DNA from: Hypholoma sublateritium FD-334 SS-4
Taxonomy: Eukaryota > Basidiomycota > Agaricomycetes > Agaricales > Strophariaceae
Reading direction: 5' to 3'
Length of the DNA: 64,000 nt
Assembly (NCBI GenBank): GCA_000827495.1
Contig: KN817536.1
Location: 372,001-436,000 of the forward strand
Positions 10,088 through 21,900 of this stretch are shown here, piece by piece. The notes below the pieces were generated by a model that was given only the letters and a program-made list of their open reading frames with translations, was not told the origin of the DNA and ran no database searches. The first letter of the stretch is position 1. Each line of letters starts with the position of its first letter. A program made the translations under genes and the position numbers.

Positions 10088-10532
10088 GCTCGAGCGCGCA
10101 GGTTAGGTGGGAGGAGAGCGCCAGGAAAGCGTGAAGTTGTTGCGAGGAAAGCTCAAGGCATGCACGCCAGTGACTCAGCCTACGGAAGCGGAGTTAGAAC
10201 AGGCGCGCGAATTGGTGCTCGGTGTCTCCAACTTCTAAGCCTGGACCCCCTCGCGCGCGTAGCAGTAGACATTGTCAGATTTGCTCAGTGCGGACGCCCA
10301 ATAGGTACCGCGCGTGAGCGTGGGCATCGCAGCATGGGTGGATGGCCCACATCGCGTTCCCCGAACCTTATGCAATTGCAATATTGCGGCTCTTCCGAGT
10401 GATAATTGAACACCTGCGGCTTATTTCTATGTTGTACTATCAACAGCAACCAGTGACAGTGAGCAATGCAGTTTAATACAGTCAAGCCGTGCGTATGACA
10501 CACCGCGCGAAGCACGCGTCAATTGCTATTAC
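10088..10532 (-). promoter_or_regulatory. Upstream region of array copy 3 (repeat-unit promoter)
   Basis: This is the third copy of the repeated upstream region, still carrying the CGGAGTTAGAAC block near 10190 and the CCCAATAGGTACC block near 10290. No gene is visible. Confidence 0.55.
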
Positions 10533-11829
10533 TTAGTCCCATTCATTAGAGAACCGAAAACCTATCGTCCTGCTCTCCGAGAGTTAGGGAAACTGCTCCT
10601 CCCACACGTACACTGGGAGATTTTCAATGTCATCTGAGCCCTCATCACGAATGAACCAACACATATTGATGATCACCTCGCGCAGTGCTGGGAACGCGTT
10701 ATTTTCGGTCAACGTTCTGTCGAATTCAGTGGCCCAGGCCGTCCAATTCGATGTCGGGCTCAACTCCAGACTGACCACCATTCCCACCGTCAGCACTTCC
10801 AAGACGTTTTTTTCAGAGAGCTGTCCAAGTTCATGGTTGAGTGAAAACAGAATGTCGTCGCCATCTTCTTCGCGAAATTCAACGAGATCTAAGGCCAAGT
10901 ATCTGAGTTTTGACTGGGGGTTGGTTGCCAGGCTTGAGCCTATTCTCACTGGCCATCCGTGAATAACTGTTCAATATTGATTCAATACGCACCTCGTCAG
11001 AACACGAATGAAAATAGATTGAATAAATATCACCGTTTATTTCAAGCTTTTCCAGGCATGTCGCTCTCTCCAAAACTTGGCACATTTGTAAGCCCTCGGC
11101 CTGAGCAGAGATGTAAAAGGAAGCATCTATGAGGCGGTCAAAACCAATCGTTGAATTAGCTTCTCCGACACTATTTTGGCATACGGGGCCCATCAAGACA
11201 GCGAGAGTGTCGTTGACAGAGCAATTCGATGACACCAGGGCTTTAATTTTGGGGCTCTGCATGGTGTCGTCTGCACTAGGCGGAGCGAGCTTCTCAATAT
11301 TATTAAGTGTGAGCTCGGTGAGTCCACAGCATAGCGAGAATGCTGCAGCTGGAAAGTTGTTGATCTTTTCGAGTGTGAGATGGTGCAGAGTGGGTATTTG
11401 GATGAGGGAAAGTATGATTGATTTTATTCTTTCTGATAGTTAGTTCCACCTTGTGATATAGAATGATTCTATGTGAAAGGAGGTCAGGGAGGAGGAGTCG
11501 CAAATTATCTGCAGTAAATCATATTCCAAAGCATTGGTCAAGAAATCATGGCTGGTATCGAGAACCAAGTTTTTGAGGTAGTGCGTCGTGATAATGGGAT
11601 GTGAGAGCAGGAATTCATTGCGGCCATTGAGCAATGGTAACTCCCTGCGGGCTAATGGAAAAGTAATCTTCGAAAAGAGGTGCCGGCGGCATATTGGGAC
11701 CATGAATTTGCACGTCAGGGATAGCGTATTCAGAGTGCCTGCATAGATAGAGGACTGTCGGCCGGCAGCACCCACGATACCGACAATGTAGCCTAGGACG
11801 TCCAGAGGTAGTTTAGCTGGCGTTTTCAT
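10533..11829 (-). pseudogene. F-box-like protein, array copy 4, two in-frame stops
   Basis: The ATG at 11829 opens MKTPAKLPLDVLGYIVGIVG. The frame runs to an in-frame TAA at 11440-11442, where copy 3 has an AAA (Lys) codon in the context WNKLS. Downstream the frame continues with intact homology (SERIKSIILSLIQIPTLHHL) through the Leu-rich part. After the intron position near 10950-11000 the last exon is again cut by a TAA at 10584-10586, where copies 2 and 3 have Gln or Arg in the context EEEFPR or EEQFPQ. The ancestral stop is probably 10533-10535. Two independent nonsense changes in one copy argue for a pseudogene. A truncated protein of about 130 residues with only the F-box-like segment remains possible. 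Confidence 0.82.
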
Positions 11830-12464
11830 GCTCGAGTGCGCAGCCATGTCAGATTGCAAGAAAGAGCGGGCAGGGCGCGAAGTTGGAACTTGGCGCGAGG
11901 AAAGTTGGAGGAATTTACAAGGTCACGACACGCAAGTGGCTCCGGCTACAGGAGCGGAGTTGGAACATCGAAGGCGTCTTCAACTCGCCTTGCGCGTGCT
12001 CGTAGTAACGGACACTGGCTTTGCTTGGGCTTCGCGATGCCATCCGCGGTCTCAGTGCGGGTGGCGAATAGGTACCGCGCGTGGGCACGCGTATCGCAAC
12101 ATGGGCGCGTGCCTCGTACCATCCGAACGTCCGGGCTGACAGTAGCGCACCGTCAAAAGCAAAGCACAGCAAAGAAAATTATTCTACGTCATAAGATGTG
12201 ATGCATCGGTAATACAGAGCCGCCCGTACGCATTTTGGTGCCAGCCAGCTGCCCGCCGCCGACGCGGACTCGGCGCCCCCGCGGCTCGCGCGGCGGGGCA
12301 GAGTATAAGTACGCTACGGTATCTATCCGCGGACAGGCCCCGTCGGGAGCAGGAGGGAAAGTGAGGGTGTGGCGGGGCGTGAAGTGGGTCGTGGGGTAGT
12401 ACATGGGCGGACTCGGCGGGAAGGCAGGCAGGCGGACAGGCGGCAGGTTAATCGCGCGCGCGGC
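11830..12464 (-). other. Upstream region of array copy 4, array edge, and 3' flank of eRF3
   Basis: To about 12170 this is the most diverged copy of the repeated upstream region, with GGAGCGGAGTTGGAAC near 11950 and AATAGGTACCGCGCG near 12067. From about 12170 to 12464 the sequence is unique and GC-rich and lies downstream of the eRF3 stop. No gene is visible. Confidence 0.55.
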
Positions 12465-14369
12465 TTAGACAGCGATGTTCGCGACGCCCTCTGCAACCTC
12501 GTCGATCGGGCCGGTCTCGATGAGCTTCGTGATCTGCGCGGGGAGGGGGTCAGTAGCGCAGTCAGATCAGCTCGCGGGGCGGCGCACCTTGCCGATGGCG
12601 ACGGTGTGACCCTCGTCTCGCAGCGTGAAGCGGCCGAGCTGCGGGTAGTCGACGAAGCGCTCGACGCACACGGGCTCGGCGGTCTCGATGAGCGCGACGA
12701 TCTTCTGGCCCCTCTTCGCGAACTGCGGGGGCTTCTTCGACTTGCGCCCCGTCGCCTTGTCGAAGTAGTGCAGCAGCGCCTGGGGGGTGCGTTAGTGCGC
12801 GGGCAGAAAAGTGGAACGGGGGCTTAGCGCACGGGTAGTGTGACCTCCTCGGAGAGCGTGTGGACGTGCATGACGGCGGAGTAGCCCGCGCACATGATGC
12901 TCTTGTGCTCGAGGATCGCGAGCTGCGCCTCGAACTGGCGCACGGCGTGGACCGGCTTCGCCGCGTTCGAGAGGACGAAGCCGGGCGAGATGTCCTCGTC
13001 CTCGACGCCGCGCAGGCGGATGCGCACGTTGTCGCCGCACTGCGCCTGCGCGACCTCGTCCTCGAGCTCCGTGTAGATCGCGGCGACCTCGACGGCGACC
13101 TTGTTCGGCATGAGCACCAGCGCGTCGCCCTTGCGGATGTGCCCCGACTCGATCTTGCCGACGACGACGGTGCCCATGTCCTTGTATTTTTCGGAGATGG
13201 GCATCATGAGCGGTGCGTTGATCTTGCGCTCGATCATGGGCATGTGGTCCAGGTGCTCGAGGAAGGACGTCCCGTCCCACCACGGGCAGATGTCCTTCGG
13301 CACGGGGTCCTTGAGGTTGAGCCCCGTGTACGCGGAGGCGGGGATGAAGAACGCGTTCGTCTTCGGGTTGAAGCCGGCGGCCTTGATGAACGGCGTGAGC
13401 TTGTCCTTGATCTCGTCGTAGCGCGCCTTTTCCCAGTTCACGGTGGGGTCGTCCATCTTGTTGATGACGACGATGACCTTGGACACGCCGGCTGTCTTGA
13501 CGAGCATGATGTGCTCGCGCGTCTGACCGCCGCGCTCGAAGCCGGTCTCGAACTCACCCTTGCGCGCGGAGATGACGAGGATCGCGATGTCTGCCTGGGC
13601 GGCGCCGGAGATCATGGACGGCACGAAGGTCTTGTGGCCCGGGGCGTCGAGGACGGTGTACCGGCGCAGCTCGGTTTCGAAGTAGGCGCGGCCGACCTCG
13701 ACGGTCTTGCCCTTTGCGCGCTCCTGGGGTGTGGAGTCGAGCGCCCAGGAGAGGTACCAGGACTCGCGGCCGGCCTCCTTGGCATCGCGCTCGTATTTCT
13801 CCATGGTACGCTTATCGACCGTGCCTGTCAGGAAAAGCAGATTGCCGCCCATGGTGGATTTGCCGGCATCGACATGGCCGATGAAGACGATGTTAAGGTG
13901 CTCCTTGACTGAAAAAAGGGTGAGCGGGATCGGACGCGAGATCGGGGGCGGGCTGACCGTTTCCGAAGAGATCCTCGAGGGTGGTCTGGTCTGCGAGGGC
14001 CTTGACCTCGGCGGCGATGGCGGATGTGTCGGTTTTCGCCTTTTCGGTGGAGAAGGTTTTGGATGTGGAATCGGGCTTGACAATCTTGACGGCGGGTGAG
14101 GGTGCGGCCTTTACGGCGGGTGGAGGTGTGGCTGCGATAGGTGCGGCGGCGACGGGGGTGGGGGCTGGGACTGCGGCGGGGGCTGGCCGGGGCGGTGGCG
14201 GCGTGGAGGATGAGCCGCCGATGTTGAGGGAGATGGTGGGCGGGGGGCGCGGCGCCTCGGTCTGCTCCTGGCGCTCAAAGGGGGCGAGGGGCGGCTGCGG
14301 CGGAGGGTCGTTTGCGACAAAGCCTCTGCCTGGGATGAACGAGAATGCGCCCGGATTGAGTTTGCTCAT
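12465..14369 (-). CDS. SUP35: Eukaryotic peptide chain release factor GTPase eRF3
   Basis: This is translation termination GTPase eRF3, partner of eRF1, 582 residues in four exons: 13958-14369, 12833-13908, 12588-12779 and 12465-12533. Introns are 49, 53 and 54 nt. The EF-1alpha-like core has G1 GHVDAGKST, G3 DAPGHK and G4 NKMDD, then the two beta-barrel domains. The N-terminal extension of about 140 residues is rich in Pro, Ala, Ser and Thr. It has no Gln/Asn-rich prion-like repeats such as those of budding yeast Sup35. Residues 4-13 read LNPGAFSFIP, a match to the PAM2 consensus LNPxAxxFxP that binds the MLLE domain of poly(A)-binding protein. Acidic M-domain-like sequence is reduced. The gene is very GC-rich and probably highly expressed. 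EF-1alpha itself is excluded by the long N-terminus and by the AGRESWYLSWALDSTPQER switch region. Confidence 0.96.
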
Positions 14370-14852
14370 AGTGGCAAGAAGAAAAGATGATCAGCGTGAC
14401 GTCTGGTCACTCTCATTATATCTATCGCAAATCTATCTCTACCAGCTCTATTTTCGCATACACAAGTCATCTGGGTACGCCGACAGGCATCTGAGCCGGC
14501 GGGCGCTCGAAGAATTGTTGCGGCTTCGTACTCATCTGGAGCAAGTGAGGACTCGGCCCCTTCTGCGCGGAGCCGTGACCCCATATCAGCTCGAGCCTGT
14601 GCTCTGTCTGCTACAGAATCAGAGTAGAGTCAAGAGCACAGCACTCGGTCGGAGCCGGCCCAGTGTCAGGAATCATCATCAGCATATTGTATTCAATAGC
14701 ATCGGCATGAACTTTGGTTCGCTGCGTCGGCGCAATAGGAGAATGAGTATTGGGCAATCACAAACAGAGCCTGAGTGATGGAATAGTCCGGAGTTACAAT
14801 TGTGTGTGGAGGGTGTGATGGATTGTCACACGCGTCCATCTCCCCGTCCCCT
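14370..14852. promoter_or_regulatory. Divergent promoter region of eRF3 and SLA1
   Basis: These 483 bp lie between the start codons of two divergent genes and must hold both promoters. The composition drops sharply from the GC-rich genes on either side. I see no gene, repeat or recognisable motif. Confidence 0.6.
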
Positions 14853-15977
14853 ATGCCACCAGACTACCTCGCCGTGCTCGCCGCCTCCTACGACTACGAG
14901 GCCCAGTCCGAGGACGAGATATCAATAACAGAGGGCCAGCTCCTCCTCCTCCTCGAAAAGGTCGACGATGAGTACGTCGCCTGCACGCCCACACGCCCCC
15001 GCTCACCCGTCCCCGCAGGTGGTGGAAAGTAAAGATCAAGGCCGCCCAGGAGACAGAGAGCCCCGTCGGCCTCGTCCCTGCCGCCTACGTCGAGCAGGTG
15101 CGTATACCCGCTCTAATCTGCCCCATCCTCGCTCACCCCCGCAGGCCGAGCACACCTCCGTCGTCCGCACGCTCTACGACTACGAGGCCACCGCCCCCGG
15201 CGAGCTCTCCGTCACAGAAGAGGAGCTCCTCTGGGTCTTCGAGACCGACGACGACTGGCTCCTCGTCCAGCACAGCACCGACCCGAAGGCCGGCTACGTC
15301 CCCGGCAACTATGTCGAGGTCGTCGACGAGAGCGCACCCGCACCTGCGCCCGCAGCCGCCGCCCCGCGCATCGTCGTCCCCGACTCGGTGAGTGCCCTTT
15401 TATTTGTTCTTTTTCTGAACGGTGTCCGACCGCCCGTACGCAGCCCCCGCGCCCCGTGGCCCCCTATGTCGACCCCGCCGACAGGGTCGCCCAGTCCCGC
15501 GCCGCCCCCGCGGCGGCCGCCGACGAGATCAAGACCTGGGCCGTCTCCGAGATCGACAAGAAGGGCAAGAAGAAGAAGGGCACGCTCGGCGTCGGCAACG
15601 GCAACGTCTACTTCGCGAGCGAGTCCGACAAGGTCCGCGCGCTGTGCTTTCCGCCCTCGCTGCACCGCTGATTGCTGACCCGCCGGCAGACCCCCGTGCA
15701 GAAGTGGCAGACGAAGGACCTGGGCTCTGTTGTTTCGGAGAAGGCGAAGCACGTCCGCGTCGACATCGCCGGCACCGCGCCCACGTCGCTGCATTTCCAC
15801 GCCGGCTCCAAGGACCACGCGGAGGCCATCATTGCGAAACTCGAGCTGTCAAAGTCTCTCGCGTCGCCACCCGCCTCCGCCTCCGCCCCGCGCAACTCGC
15901 CGCCCCCCACCGAGGTGTCCAAGAAGGCGAGCGTCCACTTCTCCAGCGCAGAACCAGTGATTATACCCGAACCGGAA

Positions 15978-16008
<31 letters not shown>

Positions 16009-18885
16009 TTGAGGAGGAACCACAGCCAGAGCCGGTACCACGGCAAGTCAGTACGTACGCCCCGCCGCCACGGGCGCCACCGCGCGCTGTACCTGCGCCC
16101 GTCGCCGCCCCGGAGCCCGAGGAAGACGGCGAGGAGGAGGCCCTTGCCCTGTACGACTTCACCGCGGACGGCGAAGATGAGCTGTCCGTCACGGAGGGCG
16201 AGCGCCTCGTTGTGCTCGAGAAGGATGGCGACGAGTGGTGGAAATGCCGCAATGCATCGGGCGGCGAGGGCGTCGTGCCCGCGTCTTACCTAGAGGTGAG
16301 CGTAGTGCTTGGAGGCTGAGCATCTATACTGATGTAGTGTAGAGCGTTCCCGGCACCAAGGCGTCCGCACCGAAGGCCAAGGCTACCTCCAGTGCTGCGC
16401 CCGGTGCTGCTGCTGCCGCCGCCGCCGCCCGCGCCGCCGAAGCCCGTCGGGCACAAGAGGAGGCAGACGCAGCGGCGGAGGCTGAGGCTGAGGCTGAACG
16501 CGAGAGAGAAAAGGCACAAGAGGCAGCGGCGGAGGCACGGAGGCAGCGTGCGCGCAAAGCAGAGGCGCAGGAGAAGGCAAAGCAGTCGGCGCTGGCGGCA
16601 GAAGCCCAGCGCCAGCAACGGGTCGAAGCGAGAGCGTCCAGCCCGCCCGTCGCGTGCGTCATTTGTCTTTTATATATTAAATGTACTAATTCGTTTATCT
16701 TACAGACAACAATCGTCGCGCTCGAAAGATCCGCGCACTTCGAGTGCGGCTGGATCGACGGCATCAAAGACCTCTTCCGAGATCAACCGTGAGTTGGTAT
16801 GCTCTCCACACCCCATCTAGACTTGACCATCCCCCAGGCCCTCCCCCAGAGAAGACGCGTGTGTGGCACGACCGCAGCGGCCAGTTCCGCGTCGATGCCG
16901 CGTTCCTCGGCTTCAACAACGGCAAGCTGCGCCTGCACAAGGTCAACGGTGTCATCGTCGAGGTCCCGTCCGAGAAGATGTCGCTCGAGGACATGCGCTA
17001 CGTCGAGCGCTTCCTCGAGAAGAACAACCGCGCGCGCCCGGGAAGCAGCGGCGCGCCGCGCATATCCGAAGACGACATACCCCTCGGGCTTGGGCGCAAC
17101 TCGTCCTCCGCCGACGGCGCTTCCCGGGCCGCTAGGACCGCCCAGCAGGAGCCGCCGAAGAAGAAGGCGCCGACGATCGACTGGTTCGACTTCTTCCTCT
17201 CCGCGGGGTGCGACCTCGACGACTGCACGCGCTACGCGGCGGCGTTCGAGCGCGACAAACTCGACGAGGCACTCCTCGCGGACATCACGGAGGGCACGAT
17301 GCGTTCGCTCGGCCTGCGCGAGGGCGACATTCTGCGCGTGAAGAAGGCCGTCGCGCGCCGCGCGCCCGGGGAGAACCTCGCGAAGCCGTCCGCGCGCGAG
17401 GAGGAGCAGCTCCGCCGCGACGAGGAGCTCGCGCGCCAGCTGCAGGCGCAGGAGGGCGGTGCGGGTGCGGGCAAGCCCCCGCCGCACCTGTTCGCGGACG
17501 CGCAAGGCGTGCTGAAGCCACGCCGCGGGCGCCGCGCGGGGACGGCGAGTGTCCCGGCGAATGTGGACATCAAGGCGATTGCGGGCGCGTCGGACCAGAT
17601 CCAGCGCACGGCGTCGCCGATGAGCACACAGAGCCCTGGGGGCGCACGCACGGCGACGCCTGTGCTGCCTGCGCGCCCACCGTCGGCAGCGGCTGCGCCG
17701 CTGATCAGCGGGTTCGAGGACGACGCGTGGACGAACCGTCCGAGCTCAACGAAGCCCGTCAAGGCAATGTCCCCGCCGCCCGCCGCCCCGCCCGTGGCTG
17801 CCCCGGCGCCGGCGCTGCAACCCGCGCCCGTTCCGACACCGACCGTTGCGCCCACACCGCCCGCGCCCACACCCTCCGCGCCGCCGTCGCTCGCGAACAC
17901 GACCGAGTCGGACATCTTCGAGCAGCTCGCGAAGCTCAGCGTGCTGCGCCAGACGCAGCACTCGGCGCCGCCACGGCCCGCGCCGCCCGCTGCTGCCCCG
18001 TCGCCCGCGTTCGCGCCGCCCGTCCCCGCGCGGTTCCCGACTGGCGTCGGGATGGGCGTCGGGCCGTCGCCCGTGCCCATGGGCCAGCTCTCGCCGCCCC
18101 CGCAGCAGCCGTACAACGGCCCCCGCGGACCCTTCGCGCCCGTGCCGGCGAACCAGAGCCTGCTGCAGCCCCTCATCCCCCTGCCGACGCAGCCGACCGG
18201 GCTGTTCATCCCGACGAAGGCGCCGACGATGAACGGCGGCGGAGGCGCGTCGCCGTTCGGGAGCGGCTCGATGCTCGCGCAGCCCGCGTTCCTCAACAGC
18301 CAGCCGACGGGGTTCATCCCCCAGCAACAGCAGCAGCTAATGAGCCAACCAACGGGCTTTGGGCACTTCACGCCCAGCCCCCAGCCGATGATGGGCCAGC
18401 CGACGGGCTTCAATCCGGGTATGCAGCAGCAGCCCATTATGGCGCAGCAGACGGGCGCGTACGGCGCGTTTGGCGGGTCTCCGTTCGGGAACCCGAACCA
18501 GGGGCAGAACGGGTCCGGCTTCAACCCTGCACCTCTGCAGAGTCGTGAGTTGTGTTTGCGTGCGCACTATATCCTGTGCTAACTTGTATGCGCTGCAGAA
18601 ATGACGGGCTTCCGCCCGCCGTTGAACCAGTCGATGTTCGGCCCTGGACCGGCATCGCCGCCTCCAGTGCCGCCGCTGCCTTCACATGCTGGTCACAATA
18701 CCTCGCCCGCCAACGTATTTGCGTCGATGAAGTCGGGCACTTTCGCCAATGACAATGATAACCAATCTAACACAGGTTCGTTGGCCGAGCACTCTAGCCT
18801 TATGCGATCTAACGCTGTTTTACCAGGACTCAATGGCCAGACGCCTGTCTGGGGCCAAACATATCAAGGTTACACGGGGTATTGA
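14853..18885 (+). CDS. SLA1: SLA1-type endocytic actin-patch adaptor (three SH3, SHD1, SAM)
   Basis: This cortical adaptor couples clathrin-mediated endocytosis to Las17/Arp2/3-driven actin assembly. The ATG at 14853 starts MPPDYLAVLAASYDYEAQ, the first SH3 (to about 15095). A second SH3 follows (15150-15330, VVRTLYDYEATAPGELS), then a small folded region (15520-15850) and an acidic run near 15975-16020. A third SH3 lies at 16135-16290 (ALALYDFTADGEDELSVTEG), then an Ala/Glu/Arg-rich coiled coil. SHD1 is at about 16853-16990 (TRVWHDRSGQFRVDAAFLGF), which in yeast binds NPFx(1,2)D cargo signals. A SAM-like SHD2 follows (17180-17350). The C-terminus is Pro-rich with QPTG repeats (QPTGLF, QPTGFI, QPTGFG, QPTGFN, QQTGAY), the counterpart of the LxxQxTG sites phosphorylated by Ark1/Prk1. 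About nine exons give roughly 1,150 residues. An optional intron near 18776-18829 keeps the frame whether or not it is removed. Confidence 0.94.
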
Positions 18886-18983
18886 AATTAGTTTAGGATG
18901 GGTCCTTCTATGAGCATTAATCCTGGACTATCTTGGAATATAAATAATACTATCGCGAACTACATAACGCAGAATGGAATTGA

Positions 18984-21900
18984 TCATGCCTCGATCTCTA
19001 CGATGCGCTTCACATATCCCACCCGCTCGAAGTAAGTTTTGAGTGCTTGCCGGATTTCCACGGGAATATCGCGCGAGAGCAGATCTGTCGCCAGTGGATA
19101 TATGATGGCGAGGTATTGGTTGAACTATGTAATGCATAAGTATAAGATGTGGCGCTGTCTGGAAAAAACTCACATCTTGTCGATCAAATTGACAGAATCC
19201 TTCAAGTATTTCGGCGACAACAGGGTTCCACGCAAGAATGTTCTTGCTCTGACTGTCCACCTTTAGCTTATTGAAATCACGAAGGACCCCGACACCCAGC
19301 CTACGAGATTATAAGCAAGATGTCCTTTCAAAAGCGAGTGAAACGGAAACGTACGGCACCAGTCGCTCAGCAATTTGTTGCCGGGCTGCTTGGTGTTCGG
19401 GGCGTGCGTCATGGTACATACGTAACAAGACGTGCACGAGAGTAGCTGCACTGCTTGACTCTTGCTTCAACAGATTTGGGAGGTGTTTCATGAAACCTAC
19501 AACATCAGTTTAATACAGAACAACTTGATTATGCTCCTTCCCGACTTACCAACTTTCCACAGGCCAGTTCGGAGCTCCTTGTCCTCGTTGAACGACCTAG
19601 CGAATTGGTAACTTTGGTCGAGAACACTCATCATGCGGAGCAGCTGTGTGGGAGGGATTGTGTTGTACACATCATTATTGCGAAGCAAATCGTTGGTAGT
19701 CTCAATCAACAGCAGTTGAAGAACACATTTTACAATGATTTGCTTGAAAATCCTCCGACGATCGATGAGATTAGGTTTTGTTTCATGTACTTTTGCAACG
19801 TCGGTTGTGGGGGAAAGCGGTGCGGGGAGGATAGCAAGGCCATGCAATTCTAAATCAAAGAGCATTAGTTTGCATTGCTGCTATAGTTGCGAGTCGAAAC
19901 CTTACCACCGTTGTTCGGTTCCACGGGCTCTGGAGTGCTATCAATTTCAACCCGTAGATTTTCGTCAAATAATTGGTATGGTGTCGTGGTGCGGAACAAT
20001 CTGACAAAGGTAGATGTTACACGTTCCCAGCGTGCTGCACTTAGTTTCGCGACGTTGTTCTCGAGAAGCTGCTGCAGACATGATGTACCAATCCGAGCAA
20101 GTGTATCGTTTTCTAAGAAGATCGTTAAGCGCGGGTAGGCTGGATAGATGCAAACGACAAACCTTGACAAATACACACACAAAGAAGGTCCAACAAGCCA
20201 TCGAGGAAGCGTTCCAAGATATCGAAATAAAATGTATACAGATCGATTAAATCGCGGAGGGCCTGGATCATAGTGGTTGATAACCACACACTCATGTCTT
20301 CCTGTGTGCTGAATCGTGACAAGTCTTGACTTGATTTCAAGACGGCAAAGATGGGGAACAGGATCTCTTGACAAACGGTATCCCAGAACTCCACAGGATA
20401 TGAAGCACCATATGTTTTGAGGGTGGAGAAAAGAGAATCAAGAGCACTATCGAGCAGAGGTGTTAGAATTTATAGAGAAAGTCATGATACAAAAACTTAC
20501 AGCCGTCGAACTTCTAGATCCTCGCCGTTCATGATGATATCATAGAAAGCGAACAAAACTGGGAACCAAAATCGGATCATACTATCGTCCATAGCTTGAT
20601 CAACATTTGTATTGTCCGGGATCAGGCCACATTCAGGTGTTTTTAACATCACAGGAATGACACCGCGGAGCATGGCGATTGCCAGTAGGCTGATTTTTTG
20701 GTATTTACTGACTTTGCAGAATTCCGTTATGCAGACGGTCAAATCAGCGAATGCGCCATATTGGACAATAGCTGGGAAATGGTCCTTGTTCAATCGAGTA
20801 ACAATTTCGAAAGCAGAGTTGGCAACCCGCTCTGCGAACAGATTTGTCAGTGAAGCAAAAGAAAATATAATCGGATAACCGACCTGTCAGAACCTTCGAA
20901 GCTGCTGAAAATACGCCAAACATTGTGCGCCAACCTGACCGCAGATTTTGCGTGCGCGCTTGGATCATCTGTTGTAAACATTGTAGAACCTATTTAGAGA
21001 AGTTCAATCGTTGTAACAATGAAAAGCAATTCTAATATTTACCAGATCGCGAATATCCGGGTTTTGATTATGTATCATGGTGTATTCGAAGGGCTTCAGG
21101 AAGTCCTTTTGAAATTTGAAATGAGGCAGTTCTTCCTTCTCCAAAAATCGCATAGCAAGTTGACGAAGTGAGTCTAGAGCGAAACTTGCCACATGGAGAT
21201 TGTTATGACAGCATACCTGTACGAAGGGCAGATTAATGGGCTTTATTCGTGGAATAAAAAAGGATGTCCTTACGAGATTGAAATGCTCCCCGAGAATATC
21301 CCATAGATTTGACCACTCCAGACGAATTCGAGTCATGTTATAGTATGAGATATCCACTAACTTCTGTAAACTGAAAAGCCGGGGATGCTGAGACAGGCCA
21401 GACGATTGAATTTCTTCCCAGGAAACATCGCATAGAGCTTGGACGAAGTCAACGATCGCGGTCTGGATGACAAGGTAAGCACATTTATACCCAAAAATGG
21501 TAAAACGGCGACATACTCCTGATAAGTAATGGCTCAGCGAGAAGACCATATCTGCGGCAACCGTGATGTGCGTAGATCGGCTTTCGTTGGCAAGCTCCTC
21601 AGTCGGCACCTTTCGCGAGCGGCTGCTCAAAGCGGAAATTAGTGCACTTCTGCCAATTGATCACTCACGTCGACGTACCCTTTTTTACCCGATTCAACCA
21701 TGTCCGTCCCATTACTGATCAGTTGCATATGTTCCAATTGACTAACACATGTTAAGACTTCATGCCATGAACCTTTGAGGTTGTTGCCTTCGTTAACAGC
21801 GACATCCAGTAAGGCCTTGATTGCTTCCATGTTCTTCGTCTTCATTTCACCCAAGTTATTCAAGAAAGTAAATTTCGCAAGGGTTGTCACAAAAGCATTT

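Larger units (their letters stand above)
4519..12170 (-). repeat. Four-copy tandem array of an F-box-like gene plus its upstream region
   Basis: Four units of about 1.7 kb lie head to tail on the minus strand, beginning near 4519, 6219, 7933 and 10533. The third is enlarged to 2.6 kb by a transposon. Each unit holds one paralogous gene and 300-450 bp of related upstream sequence. A block close to CGGAAGCGGAGTTAGAAC recurs near 5875, 7595 and 10185, with a diverged form near 11950. A second shared block around CCCAATAGGNACC recurs near 6036, 7730, 10290 and 12065. The repeat therefore includes promoters, which points to duplication by unequal crossover and not retrocopying. Confidence 0.88.

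Noticed and set aside
4519..11829. Reading the array as NLR-type immune receptors because of the Leu-rich repeats
   Set aside because: No NB-ARC or NACHT nucleotide-binding motif is present. The N-terminus fits an F-box-like pattern instead.
12860..13912. A 350-codon plus-strand open frame across eRF3
   Set aside because: It is the antisense of the eRF3 core. Extreme third-position GC bias keeps stops out of the opposite strand.
17208..18548. Long open frames on both strands (446 and 430 codons) over the SLA1 C-terminal part
   Set aside because: The SLA1 frame has the SHD1, SAM and QPTG repeats, and the others are repetitive shadows without motifs.
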